Assembly: GCA_019009955.1 (NCBI GenBank)
Contig: CM032228.1
Span: forward strand, 180,762,001-180,826,000
From: Riptortus pedestris
Lineage: Eukaryota > Arthropoda > Insecta > Hemiptera > Alydidae
Reading direction: 5' to 3'
DNA: 64,000 nucleotides
Part shown: positions 12,601 to 27,600 of the stretch, one piece after another
Numbering within the stretch: position 1 is the stretch's first letter
How the letters are laid out: each line of letters starts with the position of its first letter
The notes under the pieces: model-generated
What the model was told of the DNA's origin: nothing
What the model saw: the letters and a program-made list of their open reading frames with translations, nothing else
Databases searched by the model: none
Translations under genes and position numbers: made by a program

Positions 12601-15600
12601 TAGCTTTACGGTCGGAAGGCCCATCCATAGAAGCCATTTGAGAAGCGTATTGCAAAATTTTATTTTTATTATTTTTTATTGCAGAAATTGTTGCCTTACC
12701 TACATTGAATATCCGAGCCAGTGATACTGCACTTTCTTCTTTTTCGAGTCGATTTATAATGTCTATCTTCGATTTTATATTCAAAACATTGCGTTTACGC
12801 TTCTCCATTATTCACGTTCGGCACAAAATAACAACAATTCACGTACGAGGTTTGGAGAAAATTTGTTCTTAGAATTAATTTTACAATTGGGAACAACACT
12901 CAGGCAAGCACACTGGTTCCGATAACTGAAGTTCCGATATAATTTGTTCTTAGAACTAATCTTACAATTGGGAACAACACTCAGGCCAATGGTTCCCATA
13001 ACTGAACGTTCCAATAATGGAGGATCCGATAATCGAGGTCTTACTGTATTAATTAATTTATGAGCAACAGCTATTCTAAACATAAATTCATCTAATTGTA
13101 CTTTTTGTATAATAGAATAACCGCACCTTTACATATAACTTGGACATTTGTATTATGATAAATGTAACACAGGATGGTTTCATGTATGGGTTAGCTTAAT
13201 TTTTATAATTTAATGGAAAACTCTTTTTATTTCATTCAACCTGTCACATGGGAACTTAGCTAGTAATAAATAAATCAGAATGGAGCCAAGGAAGAGAAGA
13301 TTCATGAAAAATCTCTGCTAATGAATATATGTACAGGATGTAGATATTAAATAACGAGACTGACCCTGTAAAACATTTTATTTTTATTTCATACATTTTT
13401 ACTTATTATCACCTTCAATATACACCCCTCCTTTATCCCTACAACGCTCCATGCGAACCTTCCATTGTTCGAAACAGTGCTGGAAGTCTTTTTTCTGTCA
13501 GCTCCTTCAGGACGCGTGCCGCTTTCTCTTTCACAGCTTCAACAGACTCAAATCTTGTTCCTTTTAATGCAGATTTCACCTTAGGAAACAGATAGAAGTC
13601 GCACGACGCAAGATCCGGCGAATAAGGCGGATGGTCTAACACTGGGATGCTGAATTTGGCTAGAAACCTCTTAACAGACAATGCGGAATGAGCCGGCGCA
13701 TTGTCTTGGTGGAGAACCCATGACTTGTCCTTCAACAATTCAGGTCGTTTTTTCCTTATTCTTTCGCAGAGTTCAGCAAGAACGTGAAGGTAGTAATGTT
13801 GATTAATCGTTTGACCTTCAGGAACCCAGTGAAGGTTCACAATCCCATGAATCAACATCAATCACAAATCAACAATCAACATTGCTTTGAATTTTGATTT
13901 GCTCATCCGAGCTTTTTTGGCTCCCGGTGAAGATGGGCTCTTCCAGTGCATGGATTGGCGCTTTGTTTCAGGATCATACATAAAAAACCATGATTCGTCA
14001 CATGTTATTATCCTTTCCAGTAAGTTTGGGTCATTTTCAATGGCATTCATAGTGTCAGTACAAATATTTTTGCGAACTTCCAGTTGTTCAAATGTGAGAA
14101 TTTTAGGCACCATTTTGGCACACACTTTTTGCATGTTAAAATTGTTATGTAATATTTGCCGTACGGATTCTTTATCTATTCGTACAGTTTCAGCAATCGC
14201 ACGAATACTTAACCGACGGTCAGATCGAATCAGATTACCGATTTTTTCGATATTGTCATCCGTTTTCAACGTGGAAGGGCGACCCGGGCGTGAATCATCT
14301 TGAACGTCTTCTCGGCCATCTTGAAAACGCTTAAACCACTCAAAAACACGTGCACGCAATAAACATTCATTGCCATACACATCTTTCAATAAATTATAAG
14401 TTTCAGTAGCGGTTTTTCTAAGTTTCACATGAAATTTCACAACAATTCGTTGCTCTACTGTTACACTTAACATTTTTCCGGCAAAACAAAAAAACAACTC
14501 TAATGCGAACGAAGGCTACGGCTGTACTGATTTGTTTACAGAAGCGAGAGGCACTATATTTGAAAGAGGAAGCTTCATGATAACAGCTGTTAGTTGCTGG
14601 CGTTTGACGCATGCGCACTTCTTCTGTAGCAGCGTCAGTCTCGTTATTTAATAGCCACACCCTGTATGAGCTAGCAAATTTTGGTTTAATAGGCTCCATT
14701 CGATTTTCAATTACCACTGTTGTGTATTTCTAAATATTTCCTACCAACCATGATGTTTACTATATTTAAATCACAGCATATCTTCCAACTGATTTGGGAT
14801 AAGTGCTCTGTTCCAGCTGACTCCTTGTAATGCCTCACATTTACCTTTCGGCTGTTTTTTTTCCTGACTTTTCTAAGGGAAATGATGAGCAATTGAGGTT
14901 CCCAGTCAGCATGCGATTTTTGGGAACATTTCTTTAAATGTCCAACAATCTTACCTAGCAAGTAAAAGAAACCCAAACCTATCCATACAAGGTCCATCCA
15001 AATATATTTGACAATTTACACTCCCTCTTCATTGGTAAGAGTCTATGTTTCAATAGTTGTTTTGATAACTGTTTTATAAATTTGAGCCTCTACCCTCATG
15101 AAGAAACTTTTAAAACTTATTTCTGCAGCCAAATAGATAATTAAGAATATTAAAGGTTTTCTTTTAATGAGTTTCAGTAACTTACCTTATATCGCCGCAT
15201 ACTTTGGTAAAGCCTTCCAAGATTTCCATAATGTTTCGCTGTTTGAACATTATCTTCTCCAAAACTTTGTCGAGCAAGCCTTAATGCATCTTTATGAAGT
15301 TTTTCAGCTTCAGACAAAAGTTTTCCCTCTGAAACATAAATCCCAATGAGACATTTATCACAAGCATACATGAAACAAATGCTCAAGCCAATCATATAAT
15401 CAGAAGGGGAAAAAAAACTTTTTAAATAGGCAGATTTTAAAGGATCCATTAGTTTATTTTACTGTGCCTATACCCAAATCTCCCAACTCCATCATCTCCA
15501 AAACTCTTCAGTAGTAAGGATTTTGTCTGATCCAGGTTCTTAATGTTTCCAGTGTTTACGGCACTTATGCTAAAGAAAAATGACGTCAAATTTAATTGAA

Positions 15601-18600
15601 AATTCATTTCACTTGTGCACATTAAATTAAGCTTAATTTTCAAATAATCATTAATGCTATCAATTTTATAGCAAATTAGAAATTATGAATTATTTATTTA
15701 TATTGAGTCAGGTTATTTTCAGTGTCAACGTTTAGCTTAACTGTTAACTTAATTTATTATCAGTGCTGTACCATTGAGCCATAGCTTTTCATTTATTAAT
15801 ATTTATAATTTGTTTTATAGATGGTAACTTGTTCACTGTATGACTTACTATAACATACTCATGTGTTTTTTTTTTAAACATACAGACAACATTTAAGTCA
15901 GTGATGAATTAAGATGCAAATACTTCCCAACGCAATGTATTTATTCACTATAACAAATCACATTTTTAATCTCACAACAATAAATCACAAAAGTTCATTG
16001 ACCAATTTAAACATTTATTAACACATTTTTTCAGATTAGCAGAACAATTTTACATTCTGAGTGTAGCGCTTGTTTACCATCGAAGTAAGGTTATAAACAT
16101 TCGATTGCTCTTTAATCCATAGAGATTGGCTTCTAATTCCAATCTGACTTATTGTCATTTAGCAGCGCTTTGACGTCACGTACCTTGTACTGCGTTTCGG
16201 TATCTGCCCCCTTGGGACAGTTATCCTTAGTTCACTCAATTAGAATATTTATTCTGCTTTTCCTCACTCATTTTTGATGTGATTTTTCCTAATTGTTCTT
16301 GTCCACCCTTGGTGACAAATTCTCCATTTCTAATAATTCATTCACGTTGTTTCCCTGTCATTTCGTGTATCTCCGCTTCTTGTCGCTTCGCACTTGTTCT
16401 CCTCCGCCGCTCTCAGCTGCTGATGTTTATAATTGAATCTAATTATATTAATATGGAAAACATGAGGTCAGCTGCCAATCTTGAAAGGAAGCTGCGCCTT
16501 ATTAAAAGGGACATTTCTCGTTTGGAGCTCATAGGTCTTGGAATAGCAGCTCTAGCTTCAGAAGACCTAGTGATTACGCTGGAGTGTGCAATAGAGGAAG
16601 CTGATGGTTACCTGAAAGAGTTTCTAGATGTTTGGGATGAACGATCCAACTTACAGAGTACCATTAAAGACGATACATTCCCCTGACGAGTGGATGAATA
16701 GTTATGATGAAGAATTGTCGCCAACAACCATCGCTTTTCAACGAATCCAGCGAAGAAATATCAAGCAGGCTCAGAGCATTCTGGGAGATGGAGGAGCCCA
16801 CTCAAGTTAATCAAAGGGATCCCGATGACAGTTTCTGTGAGGACCATTTTCTTCAAACGCACTCCCGCGATGCAGATGGGCGCCACATGGTGAGGTTGCC
16901 TATAAAGCCAATCTCCTCTCAGTTGCAGCCAAATCGCGACCTGGCTGCCAATCGATTTTCAAATTTAGAACGGAAAATGGAGAAGAATGTTGTACTGTCC
17001 ACTAAATACATAGAACTCATGCAGGAGTATGAGGAACTGGGCCATATGTCACCTGCCTCCACAACCTCGGCGTACATTATCCCTCACCATGGAGTTTGGC
17101 AGTATAGCGCGGAAGGAGCGAAATTTAGAGTTGTTTTTGACGCTTCCTGTGGACCAGAAAGTCTGAATGACACTCTCTTACCGGGTCCAAAATTGCAATT
17201 AGACATATCAAATATATTAATCAATTTCAGGTCTTATGCCATACCTTTATGCACGGACATTGTAAGAATGTATCGGCAAATTCTGGTGCATCCCGATGAT
17301 CGCCATTTGCAGCACATATTCTGGAGAATACACCGAACTGATGCTCTCCATGAGTACGAGCTTAACACCGTGACGTACGGAGTTCGACCAAGCATGTTTC
17401 TGGCAATGAGAGTAATCAAACAGTTAGTGGCCGTTGAAGGAGGACTGGCATTATGTCCGATCAGAAGACAACCCAGCTGATATTAGCTCACGCGGTTGTA
17501 CCCCAAGTAATCTCTGTGGAGCGGACATGTGGTGGAATGGACCCTCCTGGCTGTCTCTCTCTTACAGAGAATGGCCTCCAGACATAGCCATTAATGAGGA
17601 GGCAACAGACTGCATGATGGCTTTAAATGTTAATCAAGCGAAGCTTGAGCAGACTTTTGAAGACAAATGGATGGAAAGATTCTCTTCGTATAGAACTCTA
17701 ATCAGGAACATTGCTCGTATGCTGCGCCTCGTTAAACGGACGAAGCCAAATCCAGGAGGCCCCATCACAGCTGACGAATTTAAAAATGCTAAGTTTAGAT
17801 GCATTCAATTGGAGCAAAGATTGCACCTTCCGAGAGTGCTGTTCGGAAATACTTCCGTTCCGAAACCTTATGACCAGCTCCACCCGTTCGTTGACGAGCA
17901 TGGGCTTATCAGGGTGGGCGGCAGGGTGAATAACGCCCCACTCGAACCGTGCTGCCAACATCCGATACTTATTCCACGATCTTGTCATTTTGCACAACTA
18001 ATTGTGGATGACATACACCGAAGACATTTTCACGCGGGGCCAACGCTTGTACTTTCTCTGTTACGCCAAGAGTACTGGATCCCCGGAGCTTTGAAATTCA
18101 TTAGAGGGAGAATTCTACGTTGCGTCCCATGTCGTATGGTGCGATGCAAACCTGTTCAGCCACTTATGGCACCACTTCCTCCAGAACGTTTTTCTCAGTT
18201 TAGAGCCTTTCTGCAAACTGGATTAGATTATGCAGGGCCCTTCTTGATAAAGGAATCTACGCGCCGAAATGCGGCTCTTGGCAAGGCATATCTATGTATT
18301 TTTGTCTGCATGGCAAGCAAGGCAGTTCACTTAGAGGCAGTCTCGTCATTGTCAAGCCCAGCATTTTTATCGGCATTTGATGGGTATGTGGCCAGTAGGG
18401 GTGTCCCGCAGAAACTTCACTCTGACCATGGCTTCAACTTCATTGGCGCATCCCGCTTCCTTAAGGAATTGTATAAGTTCATTGCCAAGAACGAACCAAC
18501 ATTCGTCGAGTATCTGGCACCAAGAAATATAGAATGGTCATTTATTCCACCCGGAACCCCCCATTTTGGTGGACTGTGGGAAGCAGACGTGAAATGTGTG

Positions 18601-21600
18601 GAAAACCTTCCAGTGTAAAGCATGGCAAAACATCCTTATACCTTTGAAGAGCTTTCAACGGCACTCTGCCAAATTGAAGGCCTCCTCAATTCATGCCACA
18701 TGTATGCCCTCACAGAAGATGCCGATGACTACAATTACCTGACTCCAGGGCACTTCCTCATCGCCTCATCCCTGAGTCTACTGCGAACCCGACTCTGAAG
18801 AGTAACACGTCTCGCTGGAAAACTCTCAAGGCACAAATCATCCATGTGTGGAACAGATGGCGCACGCAATATCTCCACAGCTTGCAGCAGAGACGAAAAT
18901 GGACCAGAAAGGTCCCAAGCTTGAACCTTGGCGAGTTAGTCATTTTGTTGGAGAAGAGAGACCTCCCCGGACAATGGCCAGTTGCGAGAATTAAGCAAGT
19001 TCACCCTGGTAAAGATGGTATTGTCCGAGTAGTCACTGTACAGACTCCGTCGGGTAAAACCTTTGTGCGCTCAGTTTGTTCTCTGGCTCCTTTGTTTTTG
19101 CCTGAACCTGACCAGAAACCACAGACAAACACGACACCAAACATGACACATACATTAATTATAGAATAAGTAATATAAGTTATTAATTTTAGCTTATATG
19201 GCAATTATAATAAGTAATAGTTATTTTTTTCTCTTTATTTTGTATTTCTCTTTGTGTGTTTCCTAGATGGATATGTGGGTTACTCCACACTAATGCTTTT
19301 ATTTTGCCCTTCTTTTTTTCATTGTATATGTTCATATTCATAGTTAAGTACAAGACATTCAAGATTTTCAAGAAACCAAGCGTTAAATTTGTCACACAAA
19401 TTTAGGTGGGCGGTTTGTTTACGGCACTTATGCTAAAGAAAAAAATGACGTCACAGTTCTTGCCCAGCTGGCCATCCTGACGCCGTTACCTAGCAACCCG
19501 TGCCTCGCTGACTACCTCCTTGGCCACGTGATAGTCTGGAAGAAAATGGCGACACGAGCATAAGGCCAGAATACAGCATTTCTCTTTACGAACCCAGGAT
19601 AATACTCGACATGGAGTAGAAAAGCCACAAAGTAGCTGGGTGTGGCAGGAGGAGATGGCAGCGGGAGCGGCAACACATGAGGTACCTCATTTTTAATAAC
19701 ATTATATCCAGGAGACAAAGAATAAATGAACATCAAGCTCAGTCATCATCGGCTATTCACAAAATGCGGCTGAATTTCCAGATATTAATGTTCACCGTGG
19801 CCCTTCAGGCAATTTAGTTATAATACAATAAAATGTACTCTTTATAATTAGTTTTTTAGATTAGTCACAATGGCCCTTCAGGCAATTCAGTTGTAAATAT
19901 AATACATTATGTTATCCTTTGATTACCATCAGTCTTTTCTTTATACAGTCCACAGTTATTAATTCGTTGGCATATCTCCCATAAAGAGAAGCCTTGAATT
20001 GCTCTGTTCATCCAGAGACAAGACAATTTTCTCAAATATTGACTTCAACAGGTAACTCAACTTCTACAATATGTTCCTCACTGCTTCAGTCTACCCAAAA
20101 GACATTAACTGACCGATCCCAGAATACCAGTAAAACTTAGCCTATCTAAAAATTCATTTGAGCTATTACCTCTGAGAAGGTTTCCTTGCTAGGCCAGCCA
20201 TATTCATTTTTATTTATAAATGCTCCAAAAAGAATGAGCACCGAAAGTTATATTTAATTAGATGAAGCTAGGTTTCCACTACTGTTTATGTTATAATAAA
20301 TTAAAAGAATAGATAAATTATTAAAAGTCCATCACACAGGGTTTGCGTAAACTAAGCAGATTTCCCACGCGGAGGTTTACAATAGGTAAATATGCATACA
20401 GGAAACACTACCGTAAAAGTTAAGTGAATAAATACAAACGGTAATGAGAAATCTTTCAGTCAATTTACACTAAAAGTTATTAATCTCTACAACGAAAAGC
20501 GGCTGAATTCTAAACAAACAGGCCAGCCAACCTCCTAGCGCTGAATATATAGACCAGAAAGAAAAACAATTAATGAAATATATCTAAATATAACATATTA
20601 ATTTTATTGAAAACAATTTACTAAAGCTAGTGCTGTAATTTGTAATGAATCAGAACCAGTTTTATCTCAATCACTCAAATTTTAGTAATCCAAGAACAAA
20701 AGAAGGGGGGGGGATCCACAGAACGTATTTGCATATATCTCACAAAGTAAAAGTTCAATGAAAACAATATTTGGTATTTAACCATGTAATGAAGTGATTC
20801 ATGATATAACAGCTTATTGTTAATATGAAATGAGTAGAAGTGGGGGTTTGCTGAAGGCTCAAAACTGAAAAATGCAAATATCTCGGTTAATATTCAAGAT
20901 AGAGAATAAATGTATATAATTTATAGTCAATTTAATTTACAATAAGATTGATTCTATACAATTTTTTGATCCAATGTATAGTAACTGAGATATTTCAAAT
21001 TTTCAAAATTCCTCCCCTCTAAACCCCCTCTCCCCTGGTCCGATTTCAACCGTTAACGAACTTGATCTTTCTTTTTACATAAAATGTTAATATATGATGT
21101 GCACTTTATGCTTTATTTTTGTTCATTAAAAATGTACTATCTTGAAAGAAATTCATCTAACTTGCCTACTTATGATAATGATTGAGAGATAACTCTGGCT
21201 GATTTTAGCTTATAAAGATTTTTAGCTCATTGGGAAATTCTTGATATTTTATGATTTTCATAGGTAAGGAATTAAAAATATTTTCATCTGGGATAGTGAA
21301 TTTCTGATGGCATTTTCTGGTTATCAATTATGAGAACAATTTGTTGGTTGTGCTGACCAGACAATAGATTTTAAAACGATCCTTTCCTTTCTGAGCCCAG
21401 TGGAGGATAATATTTGGCCATTATTACAATTATGAGCTAAACATTACTTACGATCATCCAAAAAGTCTGACATATGATCCAAGGCAATTTCCTCGAGTAT
21501 TAATGCTTTCACCCTCTGTGCAGAGGCAAGAAGTAAATGTTCTTTTGGTAGTAATTCCGTCATAGTTTCTATAGCTTCTTCAGCATGCTTTCTGAAAATT

Positions 21601-24600
21601 TCAAACATCTTAAATACTCAGGCTATCTACATTGATTCTTTTATACCTTAGATTAAAACTCAGCCAAATAATAGCAAACATTAAAACATTGAAGATACAA
21701 GAAGTAGTTGAAGAGCACGACTAAAATCAACTCTTTATATTATCACATGTAGAATAACAAAAGAGCTGATGTCTGTTCCTAAATCGCATTGTATGGTTAG
21801 GACTTATGAGATTTAAATGCTAACTAATGAAGTCCATTTTCAGGCACAATTTACAAGCATATTACATTACATTTGGGATACCAAAAAATGAAGAAGTCAT
21901 GCAGGGGCTGCGTAAAGTACGCAGATTTCGCATGACCTTGTATGACTCAGAACTAAACTCACCTCAATATATATATATATATATATATATTCTCTATTTC
22001 CAAATAAAAATCTGATGAGTATAATTGGAGGTTTACAAAAGGCTGAACACAAAAAAAGAAGAATAACTCTTAATATATCAGTTACAAAAAATTATAGACT
22101 AACAACAATGATCGGGGTCCAATTCTTCTTCTGTTGTAAACTATAAAAGTAATTCCTTCTCCTCCCTGCTTTTCCTGCATTAAGATAGGCTTCTACTGAG
22201 CTATAGAGTATGGAGAGATGTACTATTCAAGGAGTTTGCAAATGAGAGTAAATGAAATCTTTCTGATATTCCTTCAGACCCTTGAGGCCTACTGTTGGGG
22301 ATTTATTTGATCTTCATTAACACAGTGCACAGTTTTCAAACGCTTAAGATGGTGGTAGTGTAGGACAAGATAAGATTACACACACATTGCCCCTGCTGCC
22401 CAAATTCCAACAGAGTCAGAAGATTCAAATCAAAGCACAAAAGGAAGTTGTGACCTTCCACATACTATTTTACAATCTTTTGATTAATGAAACAATTCAA
22501 TAAGTTTGTCTGAAATACAATCTAGAAGGTTGGGCAGTTTGAAAGTATATAAATTCATTTGCTATAAAAACAGGACTTTTGAAGGATTTGAGACTGAGAG
22601 TTCAATGTGATTTCTCTGGGATTAATCAAGAGTGCAAAGAGTGAATGGCGATAGTAAAAATCCACTTTTGTAACCTAAGGAAACACCTTTAAACTCTTCT
22701 ATTCATCTACCAACTTCACAAAAATCTTGTAGCATTCAGACTTGGATCATTGGAACTTTGCACCATAATCCAGCTTCACATTGATTGATATCAGACTTAC
22801 AACCTTTCATTGTCATAAGTTCCTATTGAAGTATCACTGAGGTATGATGGTAATGTTATGCGAGGAATGTTCTTATCGGAAAAATATACAAATAAACAAG
22901 TGTTTTCTGAAATTTGATAAACACTACACACTTTTCCAGTTTCATAAGAAATGTGGACAATTTCTAACTGCAAATTAAATTACAACCAAAATAGAGAACT
23001 AAGATAATTATAGAGTGATATTACATATAAGCTTGATATAAACTTACACCTTATACTCACTGAGACAACATTTTATATAATGAGGCCATATTATATCTAA
23101 GTGAAATATAAACACTAGATATTTCTCCAGAGTTAATTCAATTGCTGTTTATGTAGTCAAACAATTATGTAATGTGAAAATTAATTTACTCAAGCTTAAT
23201 ATGAAAAAATGGTATTCTAACAAAGTGGTTGTTTAAATTAAAATTTATCATTTTAATTAATAGTCCCACAATAAAGTCCAGAATGGAGAGGAATCAACCA
23301 ATAGAAATAAGTGACAATCATGCAAGGTATGACAAAGAACTTGGAAAATAATGTAAAAGAATTTAATAATTACTCATAGCTTAAAAATTATAACTTAATA
23401 TGCAAGAAGTAAGTTAGCCCTTGGGTTTAAATGATATAAATAATTGTTTATCAGCTACAGAAGTAATCGATCAATCAGACATACAGTCAGTTCAGATTGA
23501 TTGAATACTTCTGTAGCTGAAACCCAAAAACTTAATAAATAAATAAATGCAACATATTCTTACTGAGACCAATGAAAGTATTTAAAGCAGAAAAAAGTTT
23601 TTATGGTCTCACTAAGCTATCTTTATTACTTTAACAGACAAATGTAACTCTCTCCCAGGCTTAAACAATGCTAAAATATACGGGGTAAATTTAAATTAAT
23701 AATTATTTCACTCATACATTAAGGCATCTATAGTTTTCCTTGAAACTAAGAGTAGTAATCAGAATTTTAAAATTATTCTCCTAAGTCACAATAACAATAA
23801 AATACAACAGGAGAATAAAAAAAAAAACTTATAATTAGCCTTAACCAATGTGCTAATTTGTCAACAATAGCTAATCTTAAACAAGGTAGGCCCTTTAACC
23901 CTAATTAGAGCTAAGCTATAATTAAACTGTAATCATATATATATAAATAATAAATATCCTATATTATATTTAAAAATATATAAATAAATAAAATTTAAAG
24001 AATTAAAAAGTTATTAGCTATTTAAAATTTCAAAGACAAACAATTAAAATTACCAAGAATAATAAATATATATCAAACCCTAAAACACATTCACCATTAT
24101 CTAGAAGATTTATTTTAATTTACATAAAACCTCAACATAATAGGTATTTAAATTCCTTGTGTCTGTTATAAAATTAACTATATTCACCATAGCTTCCAGA
24201 ATTTTCCTCTTACCAGACTTTGGTTCCTTGTTTAAGTGATCAAATTCAAAATTGCACTCTGCCACATTACTGAGTCATACTCAAGCAATTTTATTCTTAT
24301 TTTTTACATCAATCTGGTGTTTATAAAATCTTTTTTCTAAGTACTGTTTTGTTTCGCCAATGTACTTTTTTGGTGAAATCCAGACAACTAATAAATGGCA
24401 TTTACCTCCTGCTTGTAATTCTACTTTGTCTTTTAAATTATTATTTTATGTTGTTTTTTTTTTTAATTATTAAATTTTATTTTGATCCTAGTTTGAAAAA
24501 CAAAGGTTAAATTATTGACTCATACTTTTATGTTGTCAAAAAATCATTTCTCCTGAGGTGCATTTGACATATTTTGTTGTGTTCCATGTTCCTGGAATAT

Positions 24601-27600
24601 CTCCCAGACCTTAATTTGGAAATGTTTTTAAACCAACTGTTTTGTATAGTGTTGGATTTAAATAACTTGTTTGACTTTTGGTAAATGTGGTCTGTCAGTT
24701 AATCTAAGAGCTTTATAAACAAAATTATCCATTAATTTCTTTTTTGGTGAAAATAGTGCTGTCATCTAAAATTCAATAAATTATTGCTGGTATCCTACCT
24801 TCTTTGTCCATTCTGTGGTAATCCTATTTCTGTTGTCTTGTATTATGCGAGCTTGCGGTGTTTAATGGCATTAGGTAACGTGGAACACAAATATTTCAGT
24901 AAATAATCCTGGCCGGGAGAAGTCAATGACTGTTTATGATGAGTCCCCGAAAGTGGATATTACACCATAAATGGCATAATATAGAGTATACAGCTATGAA
25001 GTAACTAATTGTTCAAAAGACTAACAATGATTAATAATTCAATAATGATTGAAGCAATTGATTGAAATTTTTATTTATTGCCTTGCTGAAAAACTAGAAC
25101 AGGTGAAACGATGAAAAAACAGGCAGTTGCGATGGCAGTCATGGAATGGGTATTTTCTCCCTAACTCTTCAATGGAATTAATTTCCAAAATATCTAGCAA
25201 TGTATAAAAAGTCTCCTTTGTTTATTGTAAAATTTCTCCCTTGACAATTAATTTATATTTGACAATATGCTTGTATTTGAAAAGGTACGTTGAGCTATTT
25301 TAAGCCATAGCTCAACGTACCTTTTCAAATACAAGCATATTGTCAAATATAAATTAATTGTAAAGAGAGAAATTTTACAATAAACAAAGGAGACTTTGTA
25401 TACATTTCTAGATATATGTGCTAGATTACACTACAGCTATTAGGCTACACTTAATGTAAAGAAATTGTTAAAACAACTGTGTAAGGTATCGTTGGTCAAA
25501 ATATAGGATCTTTCTTCTTCAGTCTAAATCTACCAACTTACTAATATGTTTAAATATGCTAACTACCTGAACAATGACCACTACCATAACTTTTATGTCT
25601 AAAAGTAGAGGAGGCTTGTTGAGAGAAACCTTTAATTGATTCTTCTAAAAAATAATAATGTTGATAAGCTTATGAAAGAGTTATTGACCCTATCAAATAA
25701 CATTTCAAATTCAAGCCTTAGCTAACAAAATAAATGAGAAAAGCACTAAAATAAAATACTTGCAATATATTTTCTTCAAATTTAACATTGTATATTGTAT
25801 TATTACTCAACTTATACTACATTACCTGAAACTCTTTGTTAGTAGGCCAGGCCAATTTTATTTAGTTAATAGAATATAATACTATTCAGGACATGGTGTT
25901 AACACGGTTGAGAGGCATTTCCTGTTCTTTATGTGTGACCAGCTTATCAAAATAATTTATACAATTGACTTTTATGTGGGACATTTTTTGAGCTACAGCA
26001 GATTAAATAAAGACACTGAGTCATAAAACAATAGAGTAAATTTTAATATAATTCAAATTTAATAAATATTAATTTACCACAATTGATTTACACAAAATAA
26101 AAGCTGCATTTATATTTTTTAGATGAACCTCTCTTCACTTAAACATAAATTTGAGCCATGTAGGGTATATTAAAAATGAAATTTACATTCTTTATATCCC
26201 AATTCAAAGTAAATAAATATTGCATTTGCAGTAGTTTCAATTTACAAACTATATAAGTTGTCATTAATTAATCTAAATGTGTTATCTCATTTGATAAGTC
26301 AATTCATTTTACAAACAAGGGGTAGAATATTAATAAACTATTTAAAAAAATTATTATTAGTTAGAAGACACTTCATTTTATCTTTAATACGTTATTGTGT
26401 CATAATGATTTAAGCAGCATTTATAAATATTAAATTAAAAGAATCACCTATGCCTTCTTCAAACAGAATTTTTCAAAAATGTTCTAAAAAATAAAAGCCA
26501 AAAATGTACAAAATTTAATTTACCTATTGAGATGGAAATTTTATAATTATGGGGTTTCATAATAATATATATTGATCAAAATCTTATTTCATGTATGTAT
26601 ATATATACATTGCTAATTAAAGTATACATTAGAGCATGCACCCCATCATCAACAGAGGCTGAGAGACATGAGGTTAATTTGAAAGAAGCCCGATTCGAAG
26701 GATGGTAGCCACAGGCTAAGTGCAATCCTTAGCCTTAAACCTGTTACCTCTATAATAAGGGTGTAGTATTTTAATGACACACTGCCCTGAGAGTGGGTGT
26801 TACATGACAATTGTTGAATCATGATTAGTCATCTGGATTAGTAGGTAACCTCCATCACAATGATGACAGTTGTATGGGTGATGATTGATATAACTCATTT
26901 TAATTTCTTTAACACTAGTAAGGTTGCTATAAGGGGTTCTTTACTGTTAATAAACGAATTTCATGAAAAAAAATAAAAAGAAAGAAAAAAACTTCAGCTC
27001 TTGTCAACAGGATAGGGCATGGATAACTTTATGAATATTCTTGACCACATGTTTGTCAGTTAAATTTAAAAAACTTTTATGATCTGAAAATAGAAGTTAT
27101 ACTTCAACCGCTATACTCAACTGATTACTATTTTTGAACATTTTATAAACTTAAATATTCCAAAATGAAAATAAGGAAAAATTGTATATCTTAAATTTAT
27201 CGCTTCTAAACACAAAAGTTTCTTTTGGGAAGATATACTCGTAAGTACATTTTTGGTGACATTGGGAGAAATGTATTGAGGCTACTGGAAATTATCTTGA
27301 ATAAAAAAGAAATTGTTAATTTTTTTTTTTTCTTTTGAGAGAAATAAGATTTTTTATGTTCCAAATTAATATATATTTTTACATATTATTATAATAAATT
27401 TCTAGGGATTATATACTCCATTTTCTAGCTAAAAGCTAGTTTCCTTTGTTCTCAAAATTCTGAAGTACATAATGAAAATTTACTTCATTATTTAGAAACA
27501 AATATTTATATATTCTTTACCTTGCAGAAAAAAACCTTCCAGAACTGTATTCATGGACATACAAAGCATAGGCAAGTTCTTCATGGGTAATAGCCACATG

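Noticed and set aside
13887..14303. 138-codon plus-strand frame across the mariner
   Set aside because: Antisense shadow of the transposase, which has clear catalytic blocks on the minus strand.
16279..16450. Open plus-strand frame upstream of the BEL gag start
   Set aside because: Continuous with the gag frame but without gag-like residues; probably leader sequence read through by chance.
25190..25415. CRISPR-like or other array interpretation of the large inverted repeat
   Set aside because: There are only two arms in opposite orientation and no regular spacers, and the context is a eukaryotic intron.
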